Assembly (NCBI GenBank): GCA_028285005.1
Contig: JANQQP010000015.1
Location: 1 to 64,000 of the forward strand
Origin: Dehalococcoidia bacterium
Lineage (GTDB): Bacteria; Chloroflexota; Dehalococcoidia; Lucifugimonadales; Lucifugimonadaceae
Length of the DNA stretch: 64,000 nucleotides
Reading direction: 5' to 3'
The position numbers and the translations under genes are program-made. Under the pieces are notes generated by a model. It saw only the letters and a list, made by a program, of their open reading frames with translations, was not told the origin of the DNA and made no database searches. This document shows positions 8,078 through 17,619 of this stretch, piece after piece. The stretch's first letter is position 1, and each line of letters begins with the position of its first letter.

Positions 8078-9601
8078 ATGGCCTCATACGACTACATAGT
8101 TGTCGGGAGTGGATCGGCCGGAGGCGCGCTCGCTGCGCGGCTGTCGGAAGATCCGACTGTCTCCGTGTTGCTGCTCGAAGCCGGGCCGGATTACCCAACC
8201 GTCGAGTCACTGCCAGACGACCTGCGCGATGGCCTTGCCACCGGCGCTGACCTCGTCGTCGGCGGAGATCACGACTGGCAGTTCACTGCTCAGTCCAACC
8301 CGCTGAACCCGGAAATGCCCGTGCCACGCGGTCGCGTTATCGGCGGCACCAGCTCTATCAACGGCCAGGTGTTCCTACGGGGCATCCCGGAAGACTTCGA
8401 TGCATGGGCAGCCGCGGGCAACGATCTGTGGAGCTTCGACAGGGTCCTGCCGGCAATGCGAAAGCTCGAGACGGATGTCGACATGGGCGGCGATTTCCAC
8501 GGCAAGGACGGACCGATCATCGCCCAGCGAGCGAAGCCAGACGAAATGATGGCCGACCAGCTCGCATTTATCGCCGCGTGCAAGGCCGCCGGATTTCCGG
8601 AAGCCGAAGACCATAACCACCCGGACTCGACAGGCGTCGGGCCTCTGCCTCTGAACAACCCGGGCGGCATCCGCTGGAGCACAAACCTCGGCTACATCGC
8701 CCCGGCGCGTCACCGGCTCAACCTCACGATTCGCACCAATGCGGGCGTGAGAAAGCTGCTCTTTGACGGCGGACGGGTGATCGGTGTTGAGGTGGAATCG
8801 GGTGATGAAACCTTCGATGTTCACGGCGGCGAGGTCATTCTGAGCGCTGGACCTGTGCAGTCGCCGCAACTGCTGATGCTTTCAGGTGTTGGACCTGCGG
8901 TTGACCTTGCGAAGCTCGGCATACCCGTGATCGCCGATCTTCCCGGCGTCGGCAAGAACCTACGAGACCATCCGAGCGTCCACGCACGCTGGAACGCAGC
9001 GCCCGAATACGAGATGCCGGACGCCAGCTTCGGGCAGCAGAAAGTGGCGCTCCGGTACACGGCCGAGGGTTCGGACCTTCGTAACGACATGATCATGGTG
9101 ATGCGCTGGCGCTCGGTGGACAGGGCGCTGGTCATCTCAACTGGCCTGTTTCTCGCCGAGGCCGCCGGTGAACTTCACCTGCAGTCAGCCAACCCCAAAG
9201 ACCAGCCAGCAATGGACTATCGCCACCTGTCAGAGAAATCGGACCGCGTGCGCATGGCGAACAGTATTCGCCTAAGCATTGAGTTGGCGGCTCACAGGTC
9301 GTTCGAAGGAATCCTCGGTGAGCGGACCGATCCAACGGACGAGATACTGGCATCGGAAGACGCTACCGACGAGTGGATGTACCGCACGGTTTCGACGATG
9401 CACCACATCTCCGGCACCTGCAAGATGGGTCCGGTGACAGACGCCGGCGCAGTCGTCGACCAGCGATTGCGGGTCCATGGCATTGATGGTCTGCGGGTCG
9501 CAGACTGCTCGATCATGCCGGACTGCATCAGGGCGAATACGAACGTTACTGCGATGATGATCGGCGAGCGGCTGGCGGAGCTGATCGTCGAAGAGCGCTA
9601 G
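8078..9601 (+). CDS. GMC-family FAD oxidoreductase
   Basis: A 507-aa flavin-dependent alcohol oxidase/dehydrogenase of the glucose-methanol-choline family. The FAD loop VVGSGSAGG is near residues 8-16, followed by LLLEAGPDYP and the PROSITE-like GGTSSINGQVFLRG. The active-site His442/His443 lie in MHHISGTCKMGP. The C-terminal RANTNVTAMMIGERLA holds the partner Asn. Full length for bacterial choline-dehydrogenase-like members. It probably oxidises a primary alcohol or polyol, with substrate unknown. It converges on the M81 gene with a 4-bp CTAG overlap and opens the catabolic region. Confidence 0.92.
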   Translation: MASYDYIVVGSGSAGGALAARLSEDPTVSVLLLEAGPDYPTVESLPDDLRDGLATGADLVVGGDHDWQFTAQSNPLNPEMPVPRGRVIGGTSSINGQVFLRGIPEDFDAWAAAGNDLWSFDRVLPAMRKLETDVDMGGDFHGKDGPIIAQRAKPDEMMADQLAFIAACKAAGFPEAEDHNHPDSTGVGPLPLNNPGGIRWSTNLGYIAPARHRLNLTIRTNAGVRKLLFDGGRVIGVEVESGDETFDVHGGEVILSAGPVQSPQLLMLSGVGPAVDLAKLGIPVIADLPGVGKNLRDHPSVHARWNAAPEYEMPDASFGQQKVALRYTAEGSDLRNDMIMVMRWRSVDRALVISTGLFLAEAAGELHLQSANPKDQPAMDYRHLSEKSDRVRMANSIRLSIELAAHRSFEGILGERTDPTDEILASEDATDEWMYRTVSTMHHISGTCKMGPVTDAGAVVDQRLRVHGIDGLRVADCSIMPDCIRANTNVTAMMIGERLAELIVEER

Positions 9602-11124
9602 GTGCCTGACGGCGGTTTCGGCTCATAGCGCGCCGCAGGGTCTAGCGGAAAGATCGGACGTCGAATGCGCTTGTACTCGAAGTGACTCATGTCACCGCTC
9701 GTCGCCCCGGGCGAGTTGACCGAGATCATGCGGCGGGCGATCGGCTGGTAGGCGGGTCTGGGTGACACGACGCCCTTCGCCACGACGATGTTGAACTCTT
9801 CCGGCCTGTATCCCAGTGAGTAGAACTGCTCCCGGCTCATGTTTCCCACACGGGTTGAGACCAGCACCACAGTCGGCCCGGCATCAGTCTCCACCGCTGC
9901 CGTAGGGCCGCCGTCGAAGTAGCGCCACCCGGCGTGGACAGTCCCCGAGTCCTCGAACCGGCCATCTGAGAGCTTCGCAACCGTGCCGGTGATCCTGACC
10001 GGCTTGCCGTGGAGAGAGTCGGACTTGCCGCCGACCTCCAGTTCTACTCGTGCGCCTTCACCGGCGTCGAAGCAGGCCGATGCAGCTTCTGGGTCGCGGA
10101 TGGTCTGAAGCCACGATCCAACGCTGCGCCGCATCGCCTCCGCCAGCAGGAACGTGCTGTCGCCCGAGCTGCCTGCACCGATGTTGTCGCCGACATCGAG
10201 TAGCACCACTGGGCCGTCGCCTTCTGGCGTCGCTAGTGCCTGCTCAACCGCCTCGATCGGGCTCGGCCCGAGTGGCACGTTGAGCTCATGCCGATGACGC
10301 CATGCTCGCTCGGCTATCCACACAGCCGTTTCTCGCGCCTCAGTCTCGGAATCGTCATGCAGCACGTAAATCGCAAGGCGATTCTCATCGACATCTGCCC
10401 ACGGATAGCCCTGTCCGACAGACGCGCTTGCCACTCCCGGCCGCTCCAACACCGACTCGAGGTCGTCGATGATTGACTTCATGGGCTCTTCGCGAGTGTC
10501 ATGTTGGAAGATGCCAATGACCATCGGTGGCTGCTCCAGCCACTTGTGCAGCCGTTTGCCGGTCCGAGCCATCTCCTGAACAAGCCGTGCCGCCTCGATA
10601 GCTCGTGGTACCGCATCGACGTGTGGGTTGGTCCTGTACACAACCAGCGCATCCGTCTGATCAGCCATCTGCTGCGAGATGTTGGCGTGCAGGTCCAGCG
10701 TCATAGCAACCGGCACATCAGGCCCGACAGCCTCCCGCACTCGACGGGCAAGTTCGCCGTCCATGTCCGGAAAATCTTCCGACACCGCAGCACCCATCTG
10801 GTTGAGCAGCACACCATCAAAAGGACCCTGCTCCCGCAGCATCTCGAGTGCCTCGCCAGTCAACGACTCAAAGGCTTCCGAGGTGATGGTTCCGGCAGGG
10901 TCGGTGGCGGCGAAGATCAGCGGCACCAGCTCGAAGTCGAGTTCATCGGCGGCCTGCAGAAAGCCGGCAAGCGAGGTTTGCGCATTCCGCTGCATCTCGA
11001 TGTATTCGCTACCGCGCTGCACACCGTAGGTCTGCAGACCAGACCGCTGGAACACCTCGAGTGTCGTCAGGTTGGACGCGAACGTGTTCGTCTCGTGATG
11101 GATCCCAAGCGTGGCAATTCGCAT
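9598..11124 (-). CDS. M81-family metallopeptidase (MlrC-like)
   Basis: A 508-aa protein of the MlrC/DUF1485 family, whose founding member finishes degradation of linearised microcystin. The N-terminus reads RIATLGIHHETNTFA. The HHETN motif supplies predicted zinc ligands, and TLDLHAN near residue 140 the next. VLLDVGDNIGAGSSGDST starts the C-terminal MlrC domain. Such genes are frequent in heterotrophs and probably act on small amide-bonded compounds other than microcystin. The MFS gene lies 26 bp upstream on the same strand, so import and hydrolysis are likely coexpressed. Confidence 0.9.
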   Translation of the reverse strand: MRIATLGIHHETNTFASNLTTLEVFQRSGLQTYGVQRGSEYIEMQRNAQTSLAGFLQAADELDFELVPLIFAATDPAGTITSEAFESLTGEALEMLREQGPFDGVLLNQMGAAVSEDFPDMDGELARRVREAVGPDVPVAMTLDLHANISQQMADQTDALVVYRTNPHVDAVPRAIEAARLVQEMARTGKRLHKWLEQPPMVIGIFQHDTREEPMKSIIDDLESVLERPGVASASVGQGYPWADVDENRLAIYVLHDDSETEARETAVWIAERAWRHRHELNVPLGPSPIEAVEQALATPEGDGPVVLLDVGDNIGAGSSGDSTFLLAEAMRRSVGSWLQTIRDPEAASACFDAGEGARVELEVGGKSDSLHGKPVRITGTVAKLSDGRFEDSGTVHAGWRYFDGGPTAAVETDAGPTVVLVSTRVGNMSREQFYSLGYRPEEFNIVVAKGVVSPRPAYQPIARRMISVNSPGATSGDMSHFEYKRIRRPIFPLDPAARYEPKPPSGT

Positions 11125-11150
11125 CTGACGATCCTCCGAACTCCTGTAGG

Positions 11151-12458
11151 TCAGTCCGCACTAGCGGGTTCTGACGCTGGCTTGGCTGTTGATCGGTCCT
11201 CGATCTCGCCTTCCGATCGCCCACCCCAGTTTGGCTGCCTGGCAAGCATTAGCGTGATCGCTCCCAGCACGAAGATGCCGATGATCACTGCGAACGCCAC
11301 GTCATAGCTGCCATTTCGGTCGTGGATCTCTCCGGCCAGCCACGGCCCGCCTGCGATCGAAATGATCGATGCCATCTGGAATATGCCCATGATGCTGCCG
11401 AACTCGCGCAGCCCAAAGGTCTCCTGCACCACCAGCACGATCAGCGCTCCAAGGCCCCCGAAACCGAGGCCGTAGACGAATATTCCTGCCCACAGCACGA
11501 CCGCGTTGCCGGGAACGATCATCAGCGCCACACCGATCGCCTGCAACGCCACGCTCACGGCAGTTGCCTTGCGAGCCGAGAACTTCTCAGTCGCGCGACC
11601 AAAGGCCAGCTTCGAGCCGATTCCCATCGCCGCGATGATTGTCACGGCCGAAGTTGCGAGCGCAGGCTCGAAGCCGTTCTCTCCGAAGTGCTGCCTGAGC
11701 TGAGTCAGCACGCCCTGATAGGTGAACATGGCGCAAGTGAGCCCAATGAGAACAAGCCAGAACGCACTGGTGCGCAGTGACACCTGAAGGCTCATGCCAG
11801 CGTGAGCGCCTCGACCTCCGTCCGGCAACGGCTTACGGCCCGTCCGCAACCGCTCTTTATCAACGTCCTCCGTTCGCTCCCTGATGATGACCAGTGCCAC
11901 AAGTGCCAGTGCCACCATGATGAGTGCATAGGCAACGTAAGCCCATTCCCAGGTCGCGAACGAGATGATCGTCGCCGCCAGCGCAGGCATCGTCACGCCG
12001 CCAAAGTTGTTGCCCGCGGTCACCGCTCCCATCACTCGGCCTCGCGTCTCGGGAAACCAGAGCCCGACCATCTTTCCGCTCGGCAGCACCGTCGCTCCGG
12101 GGAATCCTGCGTAGACGAGAGCGCTGAAGAGATACCAGTGCCACAGCTCTGAGATGAGTGGGCGCAGCGCGAACCCGAGAGCTATCGACAGCAGCGAAAA
12201 GAACATCACGGGGCGAGTGCCGTAGCGGTCGGACAGCCTGCCGACGAACGGTGCAAGTATTCCCGAGATGAACGCGAAGGTCAGCGAAAGGTTGATCTCG
12301 GTCTGCGACCAGCCGAACTGCTCTTGTAACGGCCCGGCGAACTCTCCGAACGAGTACTGTGCCATGCCGATGGACAGTCCAGTGGAGAGAAACACCACGA
12401 TGGCCACGTAGTAGCCGTGGAACGGTCCGCCTCTTTGCTGTTTCGGCTCCTCAGTCAT
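11151..12458 (-). CDS. MFS transporter
   Basis: A 435-aa major facilitator with about 12 hydrophobic segments. The loop 2-3 signature GRLSDRYGTRPVM and an ETRGRVMGAVTAGNNFGG segment resemble the monocarboxylate or oxalate/formate antiporter subfamily. The start at 12458 is an ATG followed by a polar N-terminus. It is the first gene of a minus-strand pair with the M81 hydrolase and is divergent from the aldolase. A role in uptake of an organic acid or amide used by the neighbouring enzymes is inferred from position only. Confidence 0.9.
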   Translation of the reverse strand: MTEEPKQQRGGPFHGYYVAIVVFLSTGLSIGMAQYSFGEFAGPLQEQFGWSQTEINLSLTFAFISGILAPFVGRLSDRYGTRPVMFFSLLSIALGFALRPLISELWHWYLFSALVYAGFPGATVLPSGKMVGLWFPETRGRVMGAVTAGNNFGGVTMPALAATIISFATWEWAYVAYALIMVALALVALVIIRERTEDVDKERLRTGRKPLPDGGRGAHAGMSLQVSLRTSAFWLVLIGLTCAMFTYQGVLTQLRQHFGENGFEPALATSAVTIIAAMGIGSKLAFGRATEKFSARKATAVSVALQAIGVALMIVPGNAVVLWAGIFVYGLGFGGLGALIVLVVQETFGLREFGSIMGIFQMASIISIAGGPWLAGEIHDRNGSYDVAFAVIIGIFVLGAITLMLARQPNWGGRSEGEIEDRSTAKPASEPASAD

Positions 12459-12623
12459 CAGCGAGGCGTCGCTGCTCAGGGATCATCTTCGCTCCGTGAA
12501 TGGAAGTTGCGGACCGGTGTGTTGGGCATGGGCAGGCACGACCTCGCAATGGTACGCCTGACACTGAATCGCCGGAGCTAATACCGCTGGCCCGACGGCC
12601 GCTCGCCGTTCGTGGCGTCGAAT

Positions 12624-12629
12624 GTATAC
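12624..12629 (+). promoter_or_regulatory. Candidate -10 element for the aldolase operon
   Basis: TATACT directly follows TG in the 244-bp divergent gap between the MFS and aldolase genes. It lies 73 nt before the chosen aldolase start. No convincing -35 is visible. Confidence 0.3.
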
Positions 12630-12702
12630 TCCCGCTGCCAAACGAGCGTGTAACGAGCGAACCGTTTGGCTGGCCGTCACGGATACAAGCGAAAGACGCA
12701 CC

Positions 12703-13425
12703 TTGAGAAAGAGCAACATCCGCGCTGCGATCAAGTCAGGCAGCAAGGCGTATGGCCTTGGCCTCACCTTCCCGGAGCCGACGCTGGCCGAGTGGGCGGG
12801 CTACCTCGGCTTCGACTTCCTGCACCTCGACATGGAGCACGGCATCTTCGACTGGGAATCGGCCGAGATGATGTGCCGGGTCGCGGACATGCACGGTATG
12901 ACCTGCACGGCCCGAATACCGAACACCGAGACAGACACGATTCTCCGCGCCTTCGACCGTGGGTTGATGGGCATCCTGTGCCCGCATGTGGACAGCGCCG
13001 AGCAGGCCGCACGCATCGCAAAGGCAGCTCGTTTCGGTCCTGAAGGCGAGCGCAGCTTCGGCACGTCCCGAGGTCGAGACTACGGCCTGACTGGCAAGAG
13101 CCCGGCTGAGTACATGGCTGAATTCAACGAAGAGGTCACAGTTTCGATTCAGATCGAAACTAAGCACGCTGTCGACACCATCGACGACATACTCCAGGTC
13201 GAGGGAATCGACCTGATCACCTTCGGTCCGCAGGACCTCGCTCAATCACTCGGCCACCCCGGACATGCGGACCATCCAGAAGTAGTGGAGGCGATGGACC
13301 ACGTTGTTGCCCGCGTTCGAGCTGCGGGCCGGAACATGGCAGGCGATGTCGAGTCCAGCGTGAACCTCGTTCAGTGGATGCCATCGAAACTGAAGGAATG
13401 GCTGGAGCAGGCGAAGTCCAGTTAG
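12703..13425 (+). CDS. HpcH/HpaI-family aldolase
   Basis: A class II metal-dependent aldolase, about 240 aa, cleaving 2-keto-3-deoxy or 4-hydroxy-2-oxo acids to pyruvate or glyoxylate and an aldehyde. Visible motifs are FLHLDMEHGIFDW with the catalytic His46, LCPHVDSAEQA, an IQIETKHAVD stretch with the metal-binding Glu, and FGPQDLAQSLG. The TTG at 12703 is preferred over the ATG at 12622, because the latter adds an atypical N-terminus and overlaps a -10-like TATACT. It begins a plus-strand run of five genes. Its aldehyde product could feed the nearby dehydrogenases. Confidence 0.9.
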   Translation: MRKSNIRAAIKSGSKAYGLGLTFPEPTLAEWAGYLGFDFLHLDMEHGIFDWESAEMMCRVADMHGMTCTARIPNTETDTILRAFDRGLMGILCPHVDSAEQAARIAKAARFGPEGERSFGTSRGRDYGLTGKSPAEYMAEFNEEVTVSIQIETKHAVDTIDDILQVEGIDLITFGPQDLAQSLGHPGHADHPEVVEAMDHVVARVRAAGRNMAGDVESSVNLVQWMPSKLKEWLEQAKSS

Positions 13426-13455
13426 TCGATCTCACCAACGCACGAAAGAAACCCG

Positions 13456-14430
13456 ATGCCCCTGACTCCCGCAACCGAAGACACGAAGTTCGAGCCGGTC
13501 CCGCACTGGGCCAAGCTTCCCATGGGCATCAGTTTCTATGGCGACGCCACTTCGGTCGCGGTCGACTCGAAGGACAACGTCTACGTCTTCAACCGCGGCA
13601 CCGACCCGATCGCAGTCTTCGACCCGGACGGCAATTTCGTGCGAGGTATGGGGCACGGTGAGTTCACCCGGCCTCACGGCATAGAGATCGACGCTGAAGA
13701 CAACATCTATCTCATTGACGACGACGGCCACTTTGTTCAGAAGCGAACGAATGACGGCAAGGTCGTGTTCACGCTCGGCACACCGGGAAAGCCGGCTGAA
13801 TGGCAGGGCGGAGGAACGTTCAACAGGCCGACCGATGTGGCGATCCATCCAGAGACCGGAGACCTGTTTGTTTCCGATGGCTATGGAAACTCTCGCGTTC
13901 ACCGCTTCGACAAGGACGGCAAGCATCTTCTTTCCTGGGGCGAGTCCGGATCAAGGCCCGGACAGTTCAGCCTGCCCCACAACATCACGATGCTCGGCAC
14001 GAACCACGTCGTTGTCTGCGACCGGGAGAACTTCCGCCTGCAGGTCTTCACTCTTGATGGCGAGTTCGTGACGCAGTGGCATGTTCACCACCCGATGTCG
14101 ATCACGAACGGCAAGAACGGCGACACCAGTTTGTACGTTGGCGAGATGATTCCGCCACCAGTCCAGCGCGGAGTCAGGAACCTTGGTGCGAGAGTCGCTC
14201 TGCTGGGAGCCGACGGTACGTTCCTGCAGCACGTAGGTGCGCCGCTGCCCGGTCAGGACCCTGACCAGTTCACAGCGCCGCACGGTATTGCTACCGACTC
14301 ACGGGGCAGCTTCTATGCCGCAGAGGTCGCATGGACCAACTACTACTCAAGACCAGATAACTGTGGGTCGGATACGCCACCGCTCGGAGAGATCGTGAGC
14401 CTTAGAAAGTGGAGAAGGGTTAGCGGATAG
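13456..14430 (+). CDS. NHL-repeat beta-propeller protein 1 (amidating-lyase-like)
   Basis: A 324-aa protein made of NHL repeats, each of the form V-DSxDNVYVFNRG, GIEIDAEDNIYLIDD or DVAIHPETGDLFVSDGYGNSRVHRFD. It resembles the peptidyl-alpha-hydroxyglycine alpha-amidating lyase (PAL) group of six-bladed propellers. No signal peptide is visible, so it is presumably cytoplasmic. PAL-like NHL proteins are abundant in environmental Chloroflexota, and their real substrates are unknown. It is followed 55 bp later by a close paralogue. Enzyme activity is inference; a binding or scaffold role is equally possible. Confidence 0.85.
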   Translation: MPLTPATEDTKFEPVPHWAKLPMGISFYGDATSVAVDSKDNVYVFNRGTDPIAVFDPDGNFVRGMGHGEFTRPHGIEIDAEDNIYLIDDDGHFVQKRTNDGKVVFTLGTPGKPAEWQGGGTFNRPTDVAIHPETGDLFVSDGYGNSRVHRFDKDGKHLLSWGESGSRPGQFSLPHNITMLGTNHVVVCDRENFRLQVFTLDGEFVTQWHVHHPMSITNGKNGDTSLYVGEMIPPPVQRGVRNLGARVALLGADGTFLQHVGAPLPGQDPDQFTAPHGIATDSRGSFYAAEVAWTNYYSRPDNCGSDTPPLGEIVSLRKWRRVSG

Positions 14431-14485
14431 CAACCCCCGATCGCTACGACCGCATACTGCCAGATTGGCGGAGCAGGAGATCAAC

Positions 14486-15433
14486 ATGCCCGGACCGGTA
14501 ACACCAGACACTAAATTCGAGCCTGAGTTCGGCTGGGCCAAGCTGCCGCATCCGATGAACTTCAAGGAGGCGACATCGGTCACCGTCGATTCCGAAGACA
14601 ACGTTTACGTCTTCAACCGTGGCAACTGGCCGGTGATGGTGTTTGACCGCGATGGCAACTTCCTGCGCCACTGGGGCGCCGGAGAGTTTGATCGGCCTCA
14701 CGGGATCCGGACAGATCAGGAAGACGACCTGTATCTAATCGACGACATTGCGCACATGGTTGAGAAGCGAACCAAAGATGGCAAGCTCATCATGCGCCTT
14801 GGTGAGCGCGGCAAAGCGGCTGAGTGGCAGGAAGGCGAGCCGTTCAACCGACCGACTGACGTTGCGATCCATCCCGACACCGGCGACATCTTCGTCGCTG
14901 ACGGCTACGGCAACTCCCGCGTGCACCGCTTCGATAAAGATGGCAAGCACAACCTTTCGTGGGGCGAACCGGGCTCACGCCCGGGCCAGTTCAGCCTTCC
15001 TCACAACATCACTATGCTCGGCAACAGCCACGTCATGGTGTGCGACCGGGAGAACTTCCGACTGCAGATCTTCACGCTCGAAGGCGAGTTCGTACAGCAG
15101 GTGATATCGCATCGGCCAATTGCCATATACGCAGGCCAATACGCAGACCAGAACATCTACGTAGCTGAAGCCGGTGCGCCGCCGGTGCAAGACGGTGTGA
15201 AGCGGCTCGGTCTCTGCGTCGTCATCTACGACAGGGAACTCAAAGAGGTTGGCCGCTTCGGAGCCGAGCTTGGTGGCGAGGGCGCAGACCAGTTCCTTGC
15301 GCCGCACGGTATGGCGATGGACTCTGAAGGCTCGATCTACGTGGCGGAGGTGTCATACACCGCATACGGCTCGAACCAGGACCCACCGCGAGAGGTAGTT
15401 TCTCTACGGAAGTGGAAGAGAGTCAGCGGCTAA
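14486..15433 (+). CDS. NHL-repeat beta-propeller protein 2 (tandem paralogue)
   Basis: A 315-aa paralogue of the preceding gene along its full length. Both share DTKFEP near the N-terminus, SVTVDSEDNVYVFNRG, DVAIHPDTGD and GNSRVHRFDKDGKH, and both end in VSLRKWKRVSG-like tails. The ATG at 14486 is chosen over the TTG at 14465, because GGAG is 6-7 nt upstream and the N-terminus then aligns with its sister. The two propellers may act on related substrates or form a pair. The stop is 20 bp before the dehydrogenase start. No signal peptide is seen. Confidence 0.85.
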   Translation: MPGPVTPDTKFEPEFGWAKLPHPMNFKEATSVTVDSEDNVYVFNRGNWPVMVFDRDGNFLRHWGAGEFDRPHGIRTDQEDDLYLIDDIAHMVEKRTKDGKLIMRLGERGKAAEWQEGEPFNRPTDVAIHPDTGDIFVADGYGNSRVHRFDKDGKHNLSWGEPGSRPGQFSLPHNITMLGNSHVMVCDRENFRLQIFTLEGEFVQQVISHRPIAIYAGQYADQNIYVAEAGAPPVQDGVKRLGLCVVIYDRELKEVGRFGAELGGEGADQFLAPHGMAMDSEGSIYVAEVSYTAYGSNQDPPREVVSLRKWKRVSG

Positions 15434-15453
15434 AGGTCAGGTCGGCAACCGTC

Positions 15454-16506
15454 ATGCAAGCGCTTAGATACCACGGCAACAAGGACATCAGGCTTGAGGA
15501 CATTCCTGCGCCGGAAGCAGGCGACGGGCAGGTCCGCGTTCGCGTGACGAACACCGGCATCTGCGCCACGGACATCGAGGAATGGCAGTACGGACCGCTC
15601 TGGGTCCAGCATGGCGGACCGAATCCGCTCACCGGCCGGGAGGTTCCGCTGACACTCGGTCACGAAATCACCGGACATGTCGAGAGCGTCGGTAGTGGCG
15701 TGGATGGGGTGAGTGCCGGCGACCGCGTCACGATCAACAACGTCCTCACCTGTAACAGCTGCTTCTGGTGTCTGCGCGGGCAGCAGGCCGTCTGCCCGAA
15801 CATGGCGGTTGCGGGACTCTCTGCAGACGGAGGGCTTGCCGAGTTCATCGTTTGGCCGGGCGACCAGGTCGTGAAGCTGCCGGACAACGTTTCAGACGAA
15901 GAGGCGGCGCTGGTCGAGCCGACAATGGTTGGCGTGCGTGCCGTGCGCAACTCCGGCGTCAGGCCCGGCGACAACGTCGCAGTCGTGGGTGCAGGGACTG
16001 TAGGCCTGCTCACCATGCAGGCATTCAGCGCGGCGGGCGCAAGGGTGATCGCAGTCGATGTCCGAGAGCAGAGCCTCGCAACGGCGAAGTCGCTTGGAGC
16101 CGATCACACGGTTAACGCTGCCAGCGGAAATGCTGGCGAAGAACTGCTTGAGCTAACGGACGGCATTGGCCCCGACATCGTCGCCGAGACCGCAGGCGCC
16201 GCGAACACTCCGGTCGACGCGATCAACTGGACCCGGCGCGGCGGCACAACAGTCCTGGTTGGGATCTACTCCGCCACTCCAAAGATGAACTTCAATGAAG
16301 TCGTCGGCTTCGAGCGCAAGGTCGTCGGGTCGGTCGCCTCCGGTCCTGGCGACATGGCTGCGGCCGTCGGGATGATCGGCTCTGGCAGGATCAAGGTGAA
16401 GGACCTGATCTCAGAGAAGATTTCACTCGACCGTGCAGTCGAGGACGGCTTCAACAGGATGCTGGAGCCGGACAAAGGCGTTTTCCGGATTCTGATCCAG
16501 CCTTAA
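15454..16506 (+). CDS. Zinc-dependent alcohol dehydrogenase (butanediol/sorbitol DH-like)
   Basis: A 350-aa medium-chain dehydrogenase. Catalytic zinc ligands are Cys37 (TGICATD) and His70-Glu71 (LGHEITGH). The structural zinc cluster is Cys100, 103, 106 and 114 in CNSCFWCLRGQQAVC. The NAD fold has VVGAGTVGLL. The insert between residues 45 and 62 is typical of butanediol or polyol dehydrogenases. An upstream GTG at 15412 would overlap the NHL gene; the ATG at 15454 fits the family better. A likely role is oxidation of a secondary alcohol or polyol within the catabolic region. Confidence 0.9.
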   Translation: MQALRYHGNKDIRLEDIPAPEAGDGQVRVRVTNTGICATDIEEWQYGPLWVQHGGPNPLTGREVPLTLGHEITGHVESVGSGVDGVSAGDRVTINNVLTCNSCFWCLRGQQAVCPNMAVAGLSADGGLAEFIVWPGDQVVKLPDNVSDEEAALVEPTMVGVRAVRNSGVRPGDNVAVVGAGTVGLLTMQAFSAAGARVIAVDVREQSLATAKSLGADHTVNAASGNAGEELLELTDGIGPDIVAETAGAANTPVDAINWTRRGGTTVLVGIYSATPKMNFNEVVGFERKVVGSVASGPGDMAAAVGMIGSGRIKVKDLISEKISLDRAVEDGFNRMLEPDKGVFRILIQP

Positions 16507-16520
16507 CACCTCCGACTCCT

Positions 16521-17600
16521 ATGCATCACCAGGACGAACGTACACACGGCTGCAGGGTCTCCGACTCTTGGAGCTACCGCGGTCTGAAGACAGTCGTGCT
16601 AGAGAATGAGCTAGTCAGGGTGATCGTCCTGGCTGACAAGGGCGCAGACATCTACTCGTTCGTCCACAAACCCACCGACACCGAATTCATGTGGAGGACG
16701 CCCTGGGGAGTTCGCAATCCCGTCCTATCTGTTCCTCCGACAGGAGACCCTGGTTCGGTCTGGCTCGATTTCTACGAGGGCGGATGGCAGACAGCTGTTC
16801 CGCACGGCGGATATCCGGACACGGTCGCTGGCGCAGAGATGGGACTGCACGGTGATGTCAACACGATTCCATGGGACGCCGTGGTCGTCGAGGACTCGGC
16901 CGAAAGAGTCTCGGTCAAATTCTCTGCAAAGAGCGTGCGGACGCCGTTCGCAATCGAAAAGACGCTGACACTCGTTTCCGGCTCGTCCACTTTGCGGCTT
17001 GACGAAGCGCTAACAAACGAAGGCGAGGAGTCGCAGGACGCAGTCTGGCTCGAACACATTGCGGTTGGCCCGCCCTTTCTCTCCGGCAACACCCGGCTGT
17101 ACGTGTCCGATTGCAAGGTGCTGAGCCATCCGGAGCCGATCGACCCTAACTCGAAGCTGAAGCCCGGCCACGAGGGTCCGTGGCCGATCGTCCCGCTGGC
17201 CGAGGGTGGCGAGACCGATTTCTCTCGTGTCCCATCGCCCGAAGACCGCTCTCTCGACATGGCCTACATGACCGAGATGTCGGACGGCTGGTACGCGCTC
17301 CACAACCCTGAGACCGGTGTCGGCTGGGCCGTCTCGTATCCCGTCGAGGTCTTCAAGTACCTCTGGTACTGGCGTAACTTCAAGGGCGGGTTCGGCTATC
17401 CGTGGTACGGCCGCTGTTACAACCTCGGCCTTGAGCCTTGCACCAGCTTCCACAACGGCGGCCTGAAGCAGGCGCAGGAGAACGGGACAGCACTGACGGT
17501 TCCGGCCGGCGAGACGGTGCGGGCGACGTTGCACGCTGGCGCGTTCGTGAGTGAGGGCGAAGTAGACGCAAGGTCTGTCATCGAGAACGCTAGGTTCTGA
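16521..17600 (+). CDS. Aldose-1-epimerase-like protein (DUF4432-like)
   Basis: A 359-aa protein of the galactose-mutarotase fold. Support comes from the opening ENELVRVIVLADKGADIYSFVHKPT, the FYEGGWQTAVPHGG segment, the carbohydrate-binding-like HGDVNTIPW, and WYWRNFKGGFGYPWYGR near the C-terminus. Such proteins bind or interconvert sugar anomers or related sugars. It lies 14 bp after the alcohol dehydrogenase, so cotranscription is likely and it supports a sugar-like substrate for the cluster. The exact reaction is unknown. Confidence 0.82.
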   Translation: MHHQDERTHGCRVSDSWSYRGLKTVVLENELVRVIVLADKGADIYSFVHKPTDTEFMWRTPWGVRNPVLSVPPTGDPGSVWLDFYEGGWQTAVPHGGYPDTVAGAEMGLHGDVNTIPWDAVVVEDSAERVSVKFSAKSVRTPFAIEKTLTLVSGSSTLRLDEALTNEGEESQDAVWLEHIAVGPPFLSGNTRLYVSDCKVLSHPEPIDPNSKLKPGHEGPWPIVPLAEGGETDFSRVPSPEDRSLDMAYMTEMSDGWYALHNPETGVGWAVSYPVEVFKYLWYWRNFKGGFGYPWYGRCYNLGLEPCTSFHNGGLKQAQENGTALTVPAGETVRATLHAGAFVSEGEVDARSVIENARF

Positions 17601-17619
17601 ACACAGGCCGTCTGCACGC

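Noticed and set aside
10501-11307. 268-aa plus-strand frame
   Set aside because: Fully antisense to the M81 gene, with His/Arg-rich composition typical of a shadow frame.
12622-12702. ATG start at 12622 for the HpcH/HpaI aldolase
   Set aside because: The extra 27 residues are unlike the family, and the ATG coincides with a TATACT promoter-like element; the TTG at 12703 fits better.
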